Below are positions 28,776 to 36,975 of a stretch of 64,000 nt of DNA, in pieces (within the stretch, counting starts at the first letter, position 1; every line of letters begins with the position of its first letter). The notes under the pieces were generated by a model that was given only the letters and a program-made list of their open reading frames with translations, had not been told where the DNA came from and did not search any database. Source of the DNA: Niabella ginsenosidivorans. GTDB taxonomy: Bacteria > Bacteroidota > Bacteroidia > Chitinophagales > Chitinophagaceae. The stretch lies in the NCBI RefSeq assembly GCF_001654455.1, contig NZ_CP015772.1, positions 3,720,001 through 3,784,000 of the forward strand. Direction: 5' to 3'. A program made the translations under genes and the position numbers.

Positions 28776-31700
28776 TTAAAAGGTGGCCTTTATTCCAAAT
28801 GTATATACGCTTGCCTGCGGATAAATGGCAAAGCGCCCGCTTGTATTATCAGTAATTACCCGTTCCGGGTCTCCGATAAATCTGGAAAAGGTTAAAACAT
28901 TATCACCGGAAAAATAAACCCTTAAATTCTGAACTTTTATCTTTTTCAGCAGCCCCGTATTAAAGTTATAGCCCAGCGCCACGTTCTTCAGTCTTAAGTA
29001 GGAAGCATCCTGCAGCCAGAAAGAGGAAGCCGCCGTAACAGGCAAATACTGGTCTACATACATACCCGGCAGCTGGTTGGTGGGGTGCTCCGGCGTCCAG
29101 CGATCACGCCAGAAAGTGGGCGGGGGCGACCATTGGCGGAACGCGCCATAGCCCCATTGATCCGTATATACTTTAATACCCTCTACGCCCTGGAAAAATA
29201 CGGTAAGATCAAATCCTTTATACGCAAGCCCTATATTAAACCCATAATTAAATTCAGGATACTGACCAGGTATGACCACACGGTCATACGCATCCACTTT
29301 TCCATCGGGTGTGCCATCCGGGCCGCTTACATCTGCATAGATCAGGTCACCGGGTTTGGGCGTGTACTGCTGCTTTGGTGAAGCATCGATCTGCTCCTGG
29401 TTTTGAAAAACGCCAATCCACTGCCACATATACCAGGAGTTCCAGGGCAACCCTTCCCTTCTTAATTTATTATTCTGTATCTCTTCCGCACCCAGTTTGG
29501 TCACCTTATTTTTATAGGTGTAATAATTACCGCCAACGGAAAGCTCCACTTCTCCAAATTTCTGGCGGTAGGTCAAACTAAACTCTGACCCCTTGTTTTG
29601 CATACTGCCCGAATTAATGGTAGGAGCCGTCATACCCACAAAAGCCGGTACCTGCGCCGCACGCAGGATGTCGCTCGTATTCTTTATAAAATAATCATAG
29701 GTACCTGAAAGCCTGTTATTGAATAATGAAAAATCAAGACCAATGCCTGCAGCAGTTGTGGTTTCCCAGGAAATATCTGCATCGGCCAATGCCCTGCTCA
29801 CCACTCCTGTTGTTACTTTATCGTAAACATAGGTGCCATAATCCAGCAGGTTCTGATAAGGATAGTTCCCAATGTTCTGGTTTCCTAACCGGCCCCAGGA
29901 ACCCCGCAATTTTAAATCACTGATCCAGCTGATGCCTTTCATAAACTGCTCCTGTGAAATACGCCAGCCTGCGGAAACAGAAGGGAACAGCCCCCAGCGC
30001 CGGCCGGTACGGAACCGGGAGGAGCCATCATCCCTGATGCTGAGCTCTAATAAATAGCGGTTATCATAGGCATAATTCACACGGCCAAAAAACGATTGTA
30101 ACGCCCATTCATAATCGTAACCATTTGTCGTTTGAGCATCAGTGCCCCCGGCATTCAGGGATAATAATTTATCTGATGGAAAATCTCTTCTAAAACCGGC
30201 CAGCTGCTCATACCGGAAATTTTCCTGACTGTATCCTCCAAGCAAAGTCAGGTGATGAACGCCGTTAAATACCCGGTCATAGTTGAGCGTGGAATAAAAG
30301 GTGTAATGCACATCTTCTTCCTGCGTTTTTGTTAAGGTAATATAGGTACCCAGGTAATTTTGTTGCGGGTTATATACCCCATTGGCATCGGGCTGGAACA
30401 GGTAGGTTGGCAGGGGAATGTTCTGGCGGGTCTGCTTATCCGTATTATAGGTTACACCGCCTTTTACCTGGGCTTTTAGCCCTTTGGCAATATTTACATC
30501 CACATAGCTGATCGCAGATATGCCGTATGCCTTATTATAGTCCTTACTGGTTTGCATTACCGCATAAGCGTTCTGGTTGGTTGTTTCAAAATCATATGCT
30601 TTACTGGTTACGTGCCCGCTGCCATCCGGCAAATAAGGGCTCCATAAAGGATGCTGTGCATAAATGCTCAGGATCAGGTTTTCCGAATTACTATAGGGGT
30701 CCATCCGGTCGCCCTGCATAAAACTCAGGTTGCTTCCGAAGGTTACCACGCGGCTCATCTGCGTTCTAAAATTGAAAAGGGCGTTATATTTCTTATAGCC
30801 CGTTTTTATAAGAATACCATCCTGGTTTAAATAGCCTAATCCGAAGTTGTATGTGGTTTTTCCTTCTCCCCCGTTTACACTGAGAAAGTGTTGCTGCATG
30901 GGAGCATTTTTAAACATCAGCTTTGTCCAGTCTGTATTCGGGTATTGCGGTGAGCCGTTTCCATTCCGGTAAGCATCGATCTGTTCCTGTGAATACAGCT
31001 TACTGGTATTTTGCCCCGTACGGTTGATCCCTTCATTGCTCAGCTCCATAAACTCTACGGAGTTCCAGATCAATTTTGGCACGCCTAACGGTTTCTGAAT
31101 ACCCCAGTTGTACGAATAATCAACATTCAGCCGGCCCTTTGAACCCGCCTTAGTCGTTATCAATATTACCCCGTTAGCCGCCTGAACGCCGTATATAGCC
31201 GCTGAAGCCGCATCTTTCAATACGGAGATATTCTCAATCATATTGGGATTGATATTTGTGAGCGATCCCTGTATGCCATCGATCAGCACCAGCGGGTTAT
31301 TGCCGGCCTCGCTAAAAGTTCCCACACCATGAATCTGTATAGAAGCATTCTCCATACCCGGCTGTGCCGAATTCTGCACCACCTGAAGCCCCGGCACCTT
31401 GCCCTGCAACAGCAGGGCCGTATTAGCGGCCGGTCTTTTCACCAGTTCCGGCCCTGCAATAGTAGACACGGCCCCTGTAAGATTTACCTTTTTCTGTGTG
31501 CCATATCCCACTACAACCACTTCATCCATCTTTTTATCTGAGCGTTCCAGCACAATATCTGAAGCAAGCCCTTTTACAGCTACCTCCCTGGTCACATACC
31601 CAACGCTGGAAAAAACCAGCACAGCTTCTTCATCTTTTACCCGGATGGTAAAATTGCCGCTATTATCAGATACGGTACCATTGGTGGTGCCCTTCTCTAC

Positions 31701-32144
31701 AATATTGACCCCAGCTATAGCGGCACCCAGATCGTCTGTGATATGCCCTTTAACGGAAATGCTGGCCGTGCCCGGATTGGTGCCAATGATCACAATCAGA
31801 TTGTCCGGCATCATTTTATAGGAATACCCGGTTTGATCCAGTAATTGCTGCATCACATAACCGATGGATGCGTCCCGGGCCAGGATATCAATTTTCCGGC
31901 TGCTCAGGGCAACACTATCGCTGTATACAAACCGGTAGGAATACCGGCCCTCAATTTCCTCTAATATGGAAAGGAGCGATGTATTATTACGGCTTAAATT
32001 TATTTTCTCCTGTGAATAAGTATTGATGGCTATTGCCTGGCTGCTGCTGAACAGGATAATAAAAACGATAAGTTTCATTACCAGTATACATTTGATGAAT
32101 AATTGCAGCCCATTACATATGGCGGGGCAATCCTTAATTTTCAT
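28776..32144 (-). CDS. SusC-like TonB-dependent transporter 1, with STN sensor domain
   Basis: Outer membrane glycan importer of 1122 residues. After a long N-terminal signal region (to about residue 40) comes an STN domain (about 48-120), which in such proteins contacts the FecR anti-sigma factor in the periplasm. A carboxypeptidase-D-like beta domain (about 128-200), the phrase VVVGYGTQKK (210-219), a plug domain (to about 340) and the 22-strand barrel follow, ending in YTFGIKATF. The STN domain together with the adjacent fecR and sigma genes makes it a transducer: glycan arrival should release the sigma factor and raise expression of its own operon. A hairpin separates it from fecR. Confidence 0.97.
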   Translation of the reverse strand: MKIKDCPAICNGLQLFIKCILVMKLIVFIILFSSSQAIAINTYSQEKINLSRNNTSLLSILEEIEGRYSYRFVYSDSVALSSRKIDILARDASIGYVMQQLLDQTGYSYKMMPDNLIVIIGTNPGTASISVKGHITDDLGAAIAGVNIVEKGTTNGTVSDNSGNFTIRVKDEEAVLVFSSVGYVTREVAVKGLASDIVLERSDKKMDEVVVVGYGTQKKVNLTGAVSTIAGPELVKRPAANTALLLQGKVPGLQVVQNSAQPGMENASIQIHGVGTFSEAGNNPLVLIDGIQGSLTNINPNMIENISVLKDAASAAIYGVQAANGVILITTKAGSKGRLNVDYSYNWGIQKPLGVPKLIWNSVEFMELSNEGINRTGQNTSKLYSQEQIDAYRNGNGSPQYPNTDWTKLMFKNAPMQQHFLSVNGGEGKTTYNFGLGYLNQDGILIKTGYKKYNALFNFRTQMSRVVTFGSNLSFMQGDRMDPYSNSENLILSIYAQHPLWSPYLPDGSGHVTSKAYDFETTNQNAYAVMQTSKDYNKAYGISAISYVDVNIAKGLKAQVKGGVTYNTDKQTRQNIPLPTYLFQPDANGVYNPQQNYLGTYITLTKTQEEDVHYTFYSTLNYDRVFNGVHHLTLLGGYSQENFRYEQLAGFRRDFPSDKLLSLNAGGTDAQTTNGYDYEWALQSFFGRVNYAYDNRYLLELSIRDDGSSRFRTGRRWGLFPSVSAGWRISQEQFMKGISWISDLKLRGSWGRLGNQNIGNYPYQNLLDYGTYVYDKVTTGVVSRALADADISWETTTAAGIGLDFSLFNNRLSGTYDYFIKNTSDILRAAQVPAFVGMTAPTINSGSMQNKGSEFSLTYRQKFGEVELSVGGNYYTYKNKVTKLGAEEIQNNKLRREGLPWNSWYMWQWIGVFQNQEQIDASPKQQYTPKPGDLIYADVSGPDGTPDGKVDAYDRVVIPGQYPEFNYGFNIGLAYKGFDLTVFFQGVEGIKVYTDQWGYGAFRQWSPPPTFWRDRWTPEHPTNQLPGMYVDQYLPVTAASSFWLQDASYLRLKNVALGYNFNTGLLKKIKVQNLRVYFSGDNVLTFSRFIGDPERVITDNTSGRFAIYPQASVYTFGIKATF

Positions 32145-32210
32145 ACATTTGTAATAATTAAAGTGATGGTATAATTGCCGTTGGAGACAATGATGACTGT
32201 CCTTTTTAAC

Positions 32211-32241
32211 AGGCGGAAAATGTTGCGAGCATTTTTCGCCT
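32211..32241. other. hairpin between fecR and susC1
   Basis: The stem aggcggaaaatg / catttttcgcct (32211-32222, 32230-32241; one wobble) with a seven-base loop lies in the 141-base spacer. On the plus strand it is followed by a T-rich run, on the minus strand by gttaaaaagg, so it is not a clean terminator for fecR. It may separate the regulatory transcript from the sigma-controlled susC1 transcript, or cap the 5' leader of susC1. Confidence 0.5.
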
Positions 32242-32285
32242 TTTTCTTTTATCCTTTTTAGCCGCTCATTTTTTATAGTTTTGAT

Positions 32286-33326
32286 TTATTGAAATAATTG
32301 CACTTTGCCGCCTTCAATTTTATAGTTGATGCCGGCGGCCAGTTTAAACGTTTCCAGTATGGCTTCCAGGCTTTCCTGCCTGAAGCTTCCGCTCAACCTG
32401 CGATCCAGTAATGCCGAATCCCTGATGATCACTTCGCTGTTATAACAACGCTCAAGCTCCCGGGCAATATCCCTTAATTTCATCTGTTTAAAGATCAGCC
32501 TGTTTTTTATCCATGCTGTTTCGGGCAAGGCATCCTGCGTGGAATCCTGTATAATTTTTATAACCGCTATTTCAGGAGCCCCTTCTTCAGCTCCGGATGA
32601 CTGAGGGTACTGCTCATTTTTGACCAGGAGCTTTTCCATTGGCTTTAACCGTATCTTTTCACCGGTTCCCTTTTTCAGGAACACATCCACAATCCCGGTC
32701 AGCAACGTAGTTTCCGAAATTCCCTCACCGGGATAGGAGCGCACATTAAACGAGGTACCTACTGCCCTTACATCCGCGGTTGCGGTATGTACTATAAAAG
32801 GATGTTGTTTGTCTTTAGCCACCTCAAAATAAGCTTCACCGGTAAGGAATACGGATCGGGTCTTTTCTCCAAAAGAATGATCATAAGTAAGCCGGGTAGC
32901 GGCATTGATCCATACGCGGCTTCCATCCGGCAGGGTAATGGTGGTTTTAGACCCTTTTTCAGTAGCTATTTCATTTAAAGAACTGCTTTCCTTTGTTCTG
33001 CCTGCTGAATACCAAATGCCCAACACACCCATCCCCAGTAATAATAAAACAGCGGCAGCCACCAACAGGCGCTTTAACACGTGCACCCGTTTCTTAACAG
33101 GCGCAGCAAAGATCCTTTCGTTCAGCCGCTTCAGCGCATCATTTACCTCCCGGTGATCCTGTTTATTAAAAAGCGGCTGATCTTCTGACAAAGACTGCAA
33201 TCTTTTTAATATGGAAGCATACAGCGGCGTATCAGCAACGGCATCATTGAGCTCCTTTAATTCCAGAAGTGATATTTCTCCACCTTCTTTCTTTCTTACC
33301 AATTCAATAAACCGTGACTTTTCCAT
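32286..33326 (-). CDS. FecR-family anti-sigma factor
   Basis: Inner membrane regulator of 346 residues. The cytoplasmic N-terminal part (about 1-80) should bind the sigma factor. A single membrane segment spans about residues 86-107 (LLVAAAVLLLLGMGVLG). The periplasmic FecR domain (about 120-235) includes LPDGSRVWINAATRL and GEAYFEVAKD. The C-terminal DUF4974/STN-like domain (about 275-346) includes KLRDIARELERCY and RRLSGSF. It transmits the state of SusC1 to the ECF sigma factor encoded 76 bases upstream in the same direction. Confidence 0.95.
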   Translation of the reverse strand: MEKSRFIELVRKKEGGEISLLELKELNDAVADTPLYASILKRLQSLSEDQPLFNKQDHREVNDALKRLNERIFAAPVKKRVHVLKRLLVAAAVLLLLGMGVLGIWYSAGRTKESSSLNEIATEKGSKTTITLPDGSRVWINAATRLTYDHSFGEKTRSVFLTGEAYFEVAKDKQHPFIVHTATADVRAVGTSFNVRSYPGEGISETTLLTGIVDVFLKKGTGEKIRLKPMEKLLVKNEQYPQSSGAEEGAPEIAVIKIIQDSTQDALPETAWIKNRLIFKQMKLRDIARELERCYNSEVIIRDSALLDRRLSGSFRQESLEAILETFKLAAGINYKIEGGKVQLFQ

Positions 33327-33402
33327 AAAGCATGCGCTTAACAGTAAAGAGTACCCAATAACCGGGAACCCTTAGTCTGTTTCCATTTTTTTTGAAAAAT
33401 TT

Positions 33403-33996
33403 TTATTTTACTTTTTTGCGTGCCCGATATGGCTCCGCGTGCTCCGGCATCAACTGCTCCAGGAAGTCTATAATCCTGCTATAAGCAAGCGTCATATGCG
33501 CTTCTACCGTTTTTACGGATATTTCCAGCAACTGTGCCACATCCTTATACTTTAAGCCGTCCTCTTTTACCAAACGGAAAACAAGGCGGCATTTGTAAGG
33601 GAGCTCATTAATGACAGATTGTAGCTGTTGCAACTGTTCCCGGGCAATAAAAGAAAGCTCGGGGTTTGTTGCATCAAGGGTAATCCGCTCCAGGTCTTCA
33701 TTTGCAACGGGCGCTGTTCTATTTCTTTTATTGACATACCGGATGGCATTATTTTTTATGGAGCTGTACAGGTAATGGCCGATGTTACCTACGGCGCTAA
33801 GGCTGCGCCGGTTGTTCCAGATAGAGAAAAAGAGATCCTGTACCAGATCCCCCGCGGCTTCCCGGTCGCCCACAATCGTTGTTACATAGGCCAGAAGACC
33901 CGGAGAAAAATACCGGTATAGCTGTTCAAACGATTCATGATGATCCCGTTCCGCCATATTGATCACCCACTCACTGATCTTTGTTTTCATATTCAT
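33403..33996 (-). CDS. ECF RNA polymerase sigma factor, FecI-like
   Basis: 197 residues. Region 2 shows the helix around DLVQDLFFSIW (about 50-60, following the GDREAAG turn). Region 4 shows LPYKCRLVFRLVKEDGL, then the helix-turn-helix LKYKDVAQLLEISVKTVEAH (about 150-170). The pairing with FecR and an STN-bearing SusC is the standard glycan-sensing set in Bacteroidota. It probably drives susC1 and the downstream genes; it might also act elsewhere in the region. The GH29 gene ends 86 bases upstream of its start. Confidence 0.95.
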   Translation of the reverse strand: MNMKTKISEWVINMAERDHHESFEQLYRYFSPGLLAYVTTIVGDREAAGDLVQDLFFSIWNNRRSLSAVGNIGHYLYSSIKNNAIRYVNKRNRTAPVANEDLERITLDATNPELSFIAREQLQQLQSVINELPYKCRLVFRLVKEDGLKYKDVAQLLEISVKTVEAHMTLAYSRIIDFLEQLMPEHAEPYRARKKVK

Positions 33997-34081
33997 GGCA
34001 CTATGAATTACGGATCATTGTTTGTTTTTAATGCAGGGGGCGTCTTCCTGTGGTGGTCATTCCTGCTTTTAGAATATACTA

Positions 34082-35506
34082 TTAATCGAGCGCCCCGGTT
34101 TTCATTTTCCCGGAACCTTTTATATTCACATTCCTTACTTTTCCTTTTACCTGCAACTGAATGAATGTAGCGATTTTGTCCGGTGCATCCTTAGGCAGGT
34201 CAATAATGATATTTCCTCCCTGGTTTACGGCTTTTAATGGCTGGGCGGTTGCGATGAGCCGGGCATCAACAACTTTATTCGCAAGCGCCGGCACCACCAG
34301 CTTTCCATTTGCAGGCCAGTCAAACACAAACAGGTTCAGCAGGGTGTTATTGCCCGCTTCCTTCATGGTGCAGCGCCCCCAGGAAAGATCCTGCAGGGGG
34401 CTGGCTTTGGTAGCATAAATACCGGCGCTGTTCACTTTCATCCATGCGCCTATTTCTCTTAACCGGTCAATACTTTCCTGTGGCACAGAACCATCTTCTT
34501 TTGGCCCGATGTTCAACAAATAATTACCGCCTTTGGAGGCAATATCCACCAGGTTATGGATCAGGGTTTCGGCAGACTTCCAGTTATGATCCCAGCTTTT
34601 ATAGCCCCAACTGCTGTTCATGGTCATACAGGTTTCCCAGTCGGTGCCATCCAGTTCCGCCTGTGTGGGTACTTTCTGCTCCGGTGTTTTGGTATCTCCC
34701 GGAAAATTGGGGCGCTTCAGCCGGTCGTTGGTAATAATATCGGGCTGCAGCTTCAGTACGTCTTTCAGTTTTTGTGCGGCTGCATCGGTCATATTCGTAG
34801 GGGTATCCCACCACAATACCGCTATATCGCCATAATTGCTCAGCAGCTCCTTTACCTGTGGCACAGACACTTCGTCAATATACTGATCAAAGGTCTTTGT
34901 TTCCTGCGCCGGGTCCCAATGGCCGTTATGCGCTTTGGTATAGGCGTCTATTTTTGCAGAATCAGGATTCGGCCACCCTTCCCGCATTTCCTTACGCGCT
35001 GCGGCGCCACCGGGGTTGTTCCAGTCCTGGGCCTGCGAGTAATAGAAACCCAGCTTCATACCGTACTTTCTGCAGGCATCTGCCAGGGGCTTTATCAGGT
35101 CTTTTCCATAAGCGGTAGCATCCACCACGTTCCATTTGCTGGCGCCGGATTTAAACAATGCAAAACCATCATGGTGCTTGGAGGTAATGATAATATATTT
35201 CATACCAGCCTCTTTCGCCATCTTCACCCATGCATCAGGATCGTAGTTTACCGGGTTGAATGTTTTTGCACGCTCCTGGTATTCTGCAACCGGTATTTTA
35301 CAGCGGTTCATGATCCATTCTGCTCCTCCCCTGGCTTGCTGGTGCCCATGATATACACCGGCCCATTGCGCGTATACCCCCCAGTGAATAAACATTCCAA
35401 AACGGGCTGCCCGCCACCATTGCATGCGGGCATCTTTATCAGGAGCCTGGCCTTTTACAATACCTGCCAGCAGGCACAACAGGGCAAACGTAAAAATTCT
35501 TTTCAT
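34082..35506 (-). CDS. GH29 alpha-L-fucosidase (second of three)
   Basis: 474 residues, secreted (signal peptide to VKGQ, about residue 20). Landmarks are RFGMFIHWGVYAQW (about 35-48), ITSKHHDGFALF (about 107-118), LGFYYSQAQDW (about 152-162) and AVLWWDTPTNM with nucleophile Asp234. It lacks the extra C-terminal module of the other two GH29 proteins, ending after a single beta domain. The insertion around GGAAARKEMREGWPNPD (about 166-182) is a feature seen in one GH29 subgroup. It lies between the PDDEXK nuclease gene and the sigma gene, on the same strand. Confidence 0.94.
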   Translation of the reverse strand: MKRIFTFALLCLLAGIVKGQAPDKDARMQWWRAARFGMFIHWGVYAQWAGVYHGHQQARGGAEWIMNRCKIPVAEYQERAKTFNPVNYDPDAWVKMAKEAGMKYIIITSKHHDGFALFKSGASKWNVVDATAYGKDLIKPLADACRKYGMKLGFYYSQAQDWNNPGGAAARKEMREGWPNPDSAKIDAYTKAHNGHWDPAQETKTFDQYIDEVSVPQVKELLSNYGDIAVLWWDTPTNMTDAAAQKLKDVLKLQPDIITNDRLKRPNFPGDTKTPEQKVPTQAELDGTDWETCMTMNSSWGYKSWDHNWKSAETLIHNLVDIASKGGNYLLNIGPKEDGSVPQESIDRLREIGAWMKVNSAGIYATKASPLQDLSWGRCTMKEAGNNTLLNLFVFDWPANGKLVVPALANKVVDARLIATAQPLKAVNQGGNIIIDLPKDAPDKIATFIQLQVKGKVRNVNIKGSGKMKTGALD

Positions 35507-35788
35507 TAGTTCTTTAGAGTTTTTATTGAATATTATTTGTTTTTATTTTTATGTTACCAGCTGCGGTTGCCCTGCTCATCACTTCTTGTGTCACTCACTT
35601 CAGCTTCCGGTAATTCTATTCGTCAGATACACAACAACACCGGCTGCTTTATCAGATCATTTGTTATTATAGAACGCACCTACGGCGCTCAAAAATTATT
35701 CATCCCGGGTGCTACCCTTATTCTGCCCCTGCTGGGGCGTTGGTATATGGAGCATTTTCATCGCGTATCGATGTGAAATGCTTATACT
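35507..35788. repeat. repeat-like spacer between GH29 and the nuclease gene
   Basis: The 282-base gap holds an A/T-rich leader of the GH29 gene and, at about 35680-35745, sequence of intergenic-repeat appearance (acctacggcgct, then catcccgggtgctaccc, then a gcccc-tgct-ggggc hairpin at 35725-35738). I recall similar text scattered in other Bacteroidota genomes, but no second copy was found here. Confidence 0.4.
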
Positions 35789-36934
35789 TTACTCATTATT
35801 CTGTTCAAATTTTTTCAATTCATATTCTATTTCTTCTGCGCTTGGCAGGGCTCGCTGTATTTCTTCTGCCAGTTCAGTATAACGGTATGAGCTTACACCA
35901 ATGGGTTTATTTATGTCTTTTAATGCAAATTCCACATCATAATTATCTTTGTTCTTACATAATAAAATGCCAATCGTGGGATTGTCTGCAGCATCCTTTA
36001 TCAATTCATTGATAGCAGAAATGTAATAATTGAGCTTACCGATAAATTCGGGTTCAAATCCTTTTGTTTTCAGCTCAATGATAATGTAACATTTTAACCT
36101 GGTGTGATAAAAAAGCAGGTCGGTACGATATTCCTTCTTGCCGATTTTGAGCAGGTATTGCCTTCCCATATACGCAAAACCTTTTCCAAGCTCAAGCAAA
36201 AAGCGGGAGATGTGATCCACCAGGCTTTTTTCCAGGTCGGCTTCACGTACTTTTTCAGAAAGCTGTAAAAACTCAAAATTATACGGGTCTTTCAGCAATT
36301 CGTTGGCAAGGTCGCCCTGTGCCTGGGGTAAGGTTGTTGTAAAATTAGAAACAGCTTTGCCCTGCCGCTGATACAGGTTTATCTCCATCTGGTATTCAAG
36401 CACCGACCTGCTCCAGTTATTTTCTATGGTTTTGTTAACGTAAAACAGGGCTTCAGATACGTTTTTTATCTTTTGAATAATTAGTATGTGATGTCCCCAG
36501 GGAATAAGTGCTAATTGCGAAACAAGTTGCTGCGCTATTGCATCTTCAGGTTTTTCAAATGATCCAACAGCTTGTTGGACAATTACACTTTCATTCTTCT
36601 TAAATATTCCAACAACCTGTTGGAATACTTTAGTCTGTTGAAAATCAACATCTTTATAAAACAGATAGAAATTTCTGATATTGAATAAATTTGTTTTTGA
36701 CCATCCACCCATATCAGGAAATTCTGCCTGTAAATCTTTGCTTAACTGGCTAATGAAACCGCTCCCCCAGTTTGATCTTTCCTGTTTTTCAACAATTTGC
36801 CTGCCCAAATCCCAATAGAGCAAAATGAGCTGGCTGTTTACTACCAAAACTGCTTTTATACGGCTGTTTTTTATCTGTTGTTTCAGATCCTTAAGCCAGT
36901 TTCCGTATCCTGAAAGTTGTATTTTGTCTTCCAT
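35789..36934 (-). CDS. PDDEXK nuclease-domain protein (DUF1016, YhcG-like)
   Basis: 381 residues, cytoplasmic. The N-terminal DUF1016 helical domain (about 10-100) includes LLYWDLGRQIVEKQ and GGWSKTNLFNIRNFYLFY. The C-terminal nuclease domain (about 230-350) carries YRTDLLFYHTRLKCYIIIELK, which fits the D-(X)n-E-x-K core, followed by the family segment PTIGILLCKNKDN. Proteins of this type are often found with restriction-modification or mobile DNA; the role is not settled. It does not fit the glycan genes around it, its DNA looks more A/T-rich than its neighbours by eye, and it interrupts a series of lyases and glycosidases on the same strand. Between its two domains are three short repeats. 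Confidence 0.88.
   Translation of the reverse strand: MEDKIQLSGYGNWLKDLKQQIKNSRIKAVLVVNSQLILLYWDLGRQIVEKQERSNWGSGFISQLSKDLQAEFPDMGGWSKTNLFNIRNFYLFYKDVDFQQTKVFQQVVGIFKKNESVIVQQAVGSFEKPEDAIAQQLVSQLALIPWGHHILIIQKIKNVSEALFYVNKTIENNWSRSVLEYQMEINLYQRQGKAVSNFTTTLPQAQGDLANELLKDPYNFEFLQLSEKVREADLEKSLVDHISRFLLELGKGFAYMGRQYLLKIGKKEYRTDLLFYHTRLKCYIIIELKTKGFEPEFIGKLNYYISAINELIKDAADNPTIGILLCKNKDNYDVEFALKDINKPIGVSSYRYTELAEEIQRALPSAEEIEYELKKFEQNNE
36506..36622 (-). repeat. 45-bp degenerate tandem repeat inside the nuclease gene
   Basis: About 2.6 units with 45-base period: starts at 36622 (caacaggttgttgga), 36577 (caacaagctgttgga) and 36532 (cagcaacttgtttcg), read on the minus strand. They encode QQVVGIF, QQAVGSF and QQLVSQL. 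The first two unit starts are also small palindromes (tccaaca-gct-tgttgga on the plus strand). Confidence 0.7.
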
Positions 36935-36975
36935 CTTTCAATATAGATAAAAATCCTCAAAACAGTTTGAGGAAA

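Noticed and set aside
34556-35509. 317-codon plus-strand open frame opposite the second GH29
   Set aside because: Antisense shadow of a gene with a clear GH29 active site; no recognisable domain.
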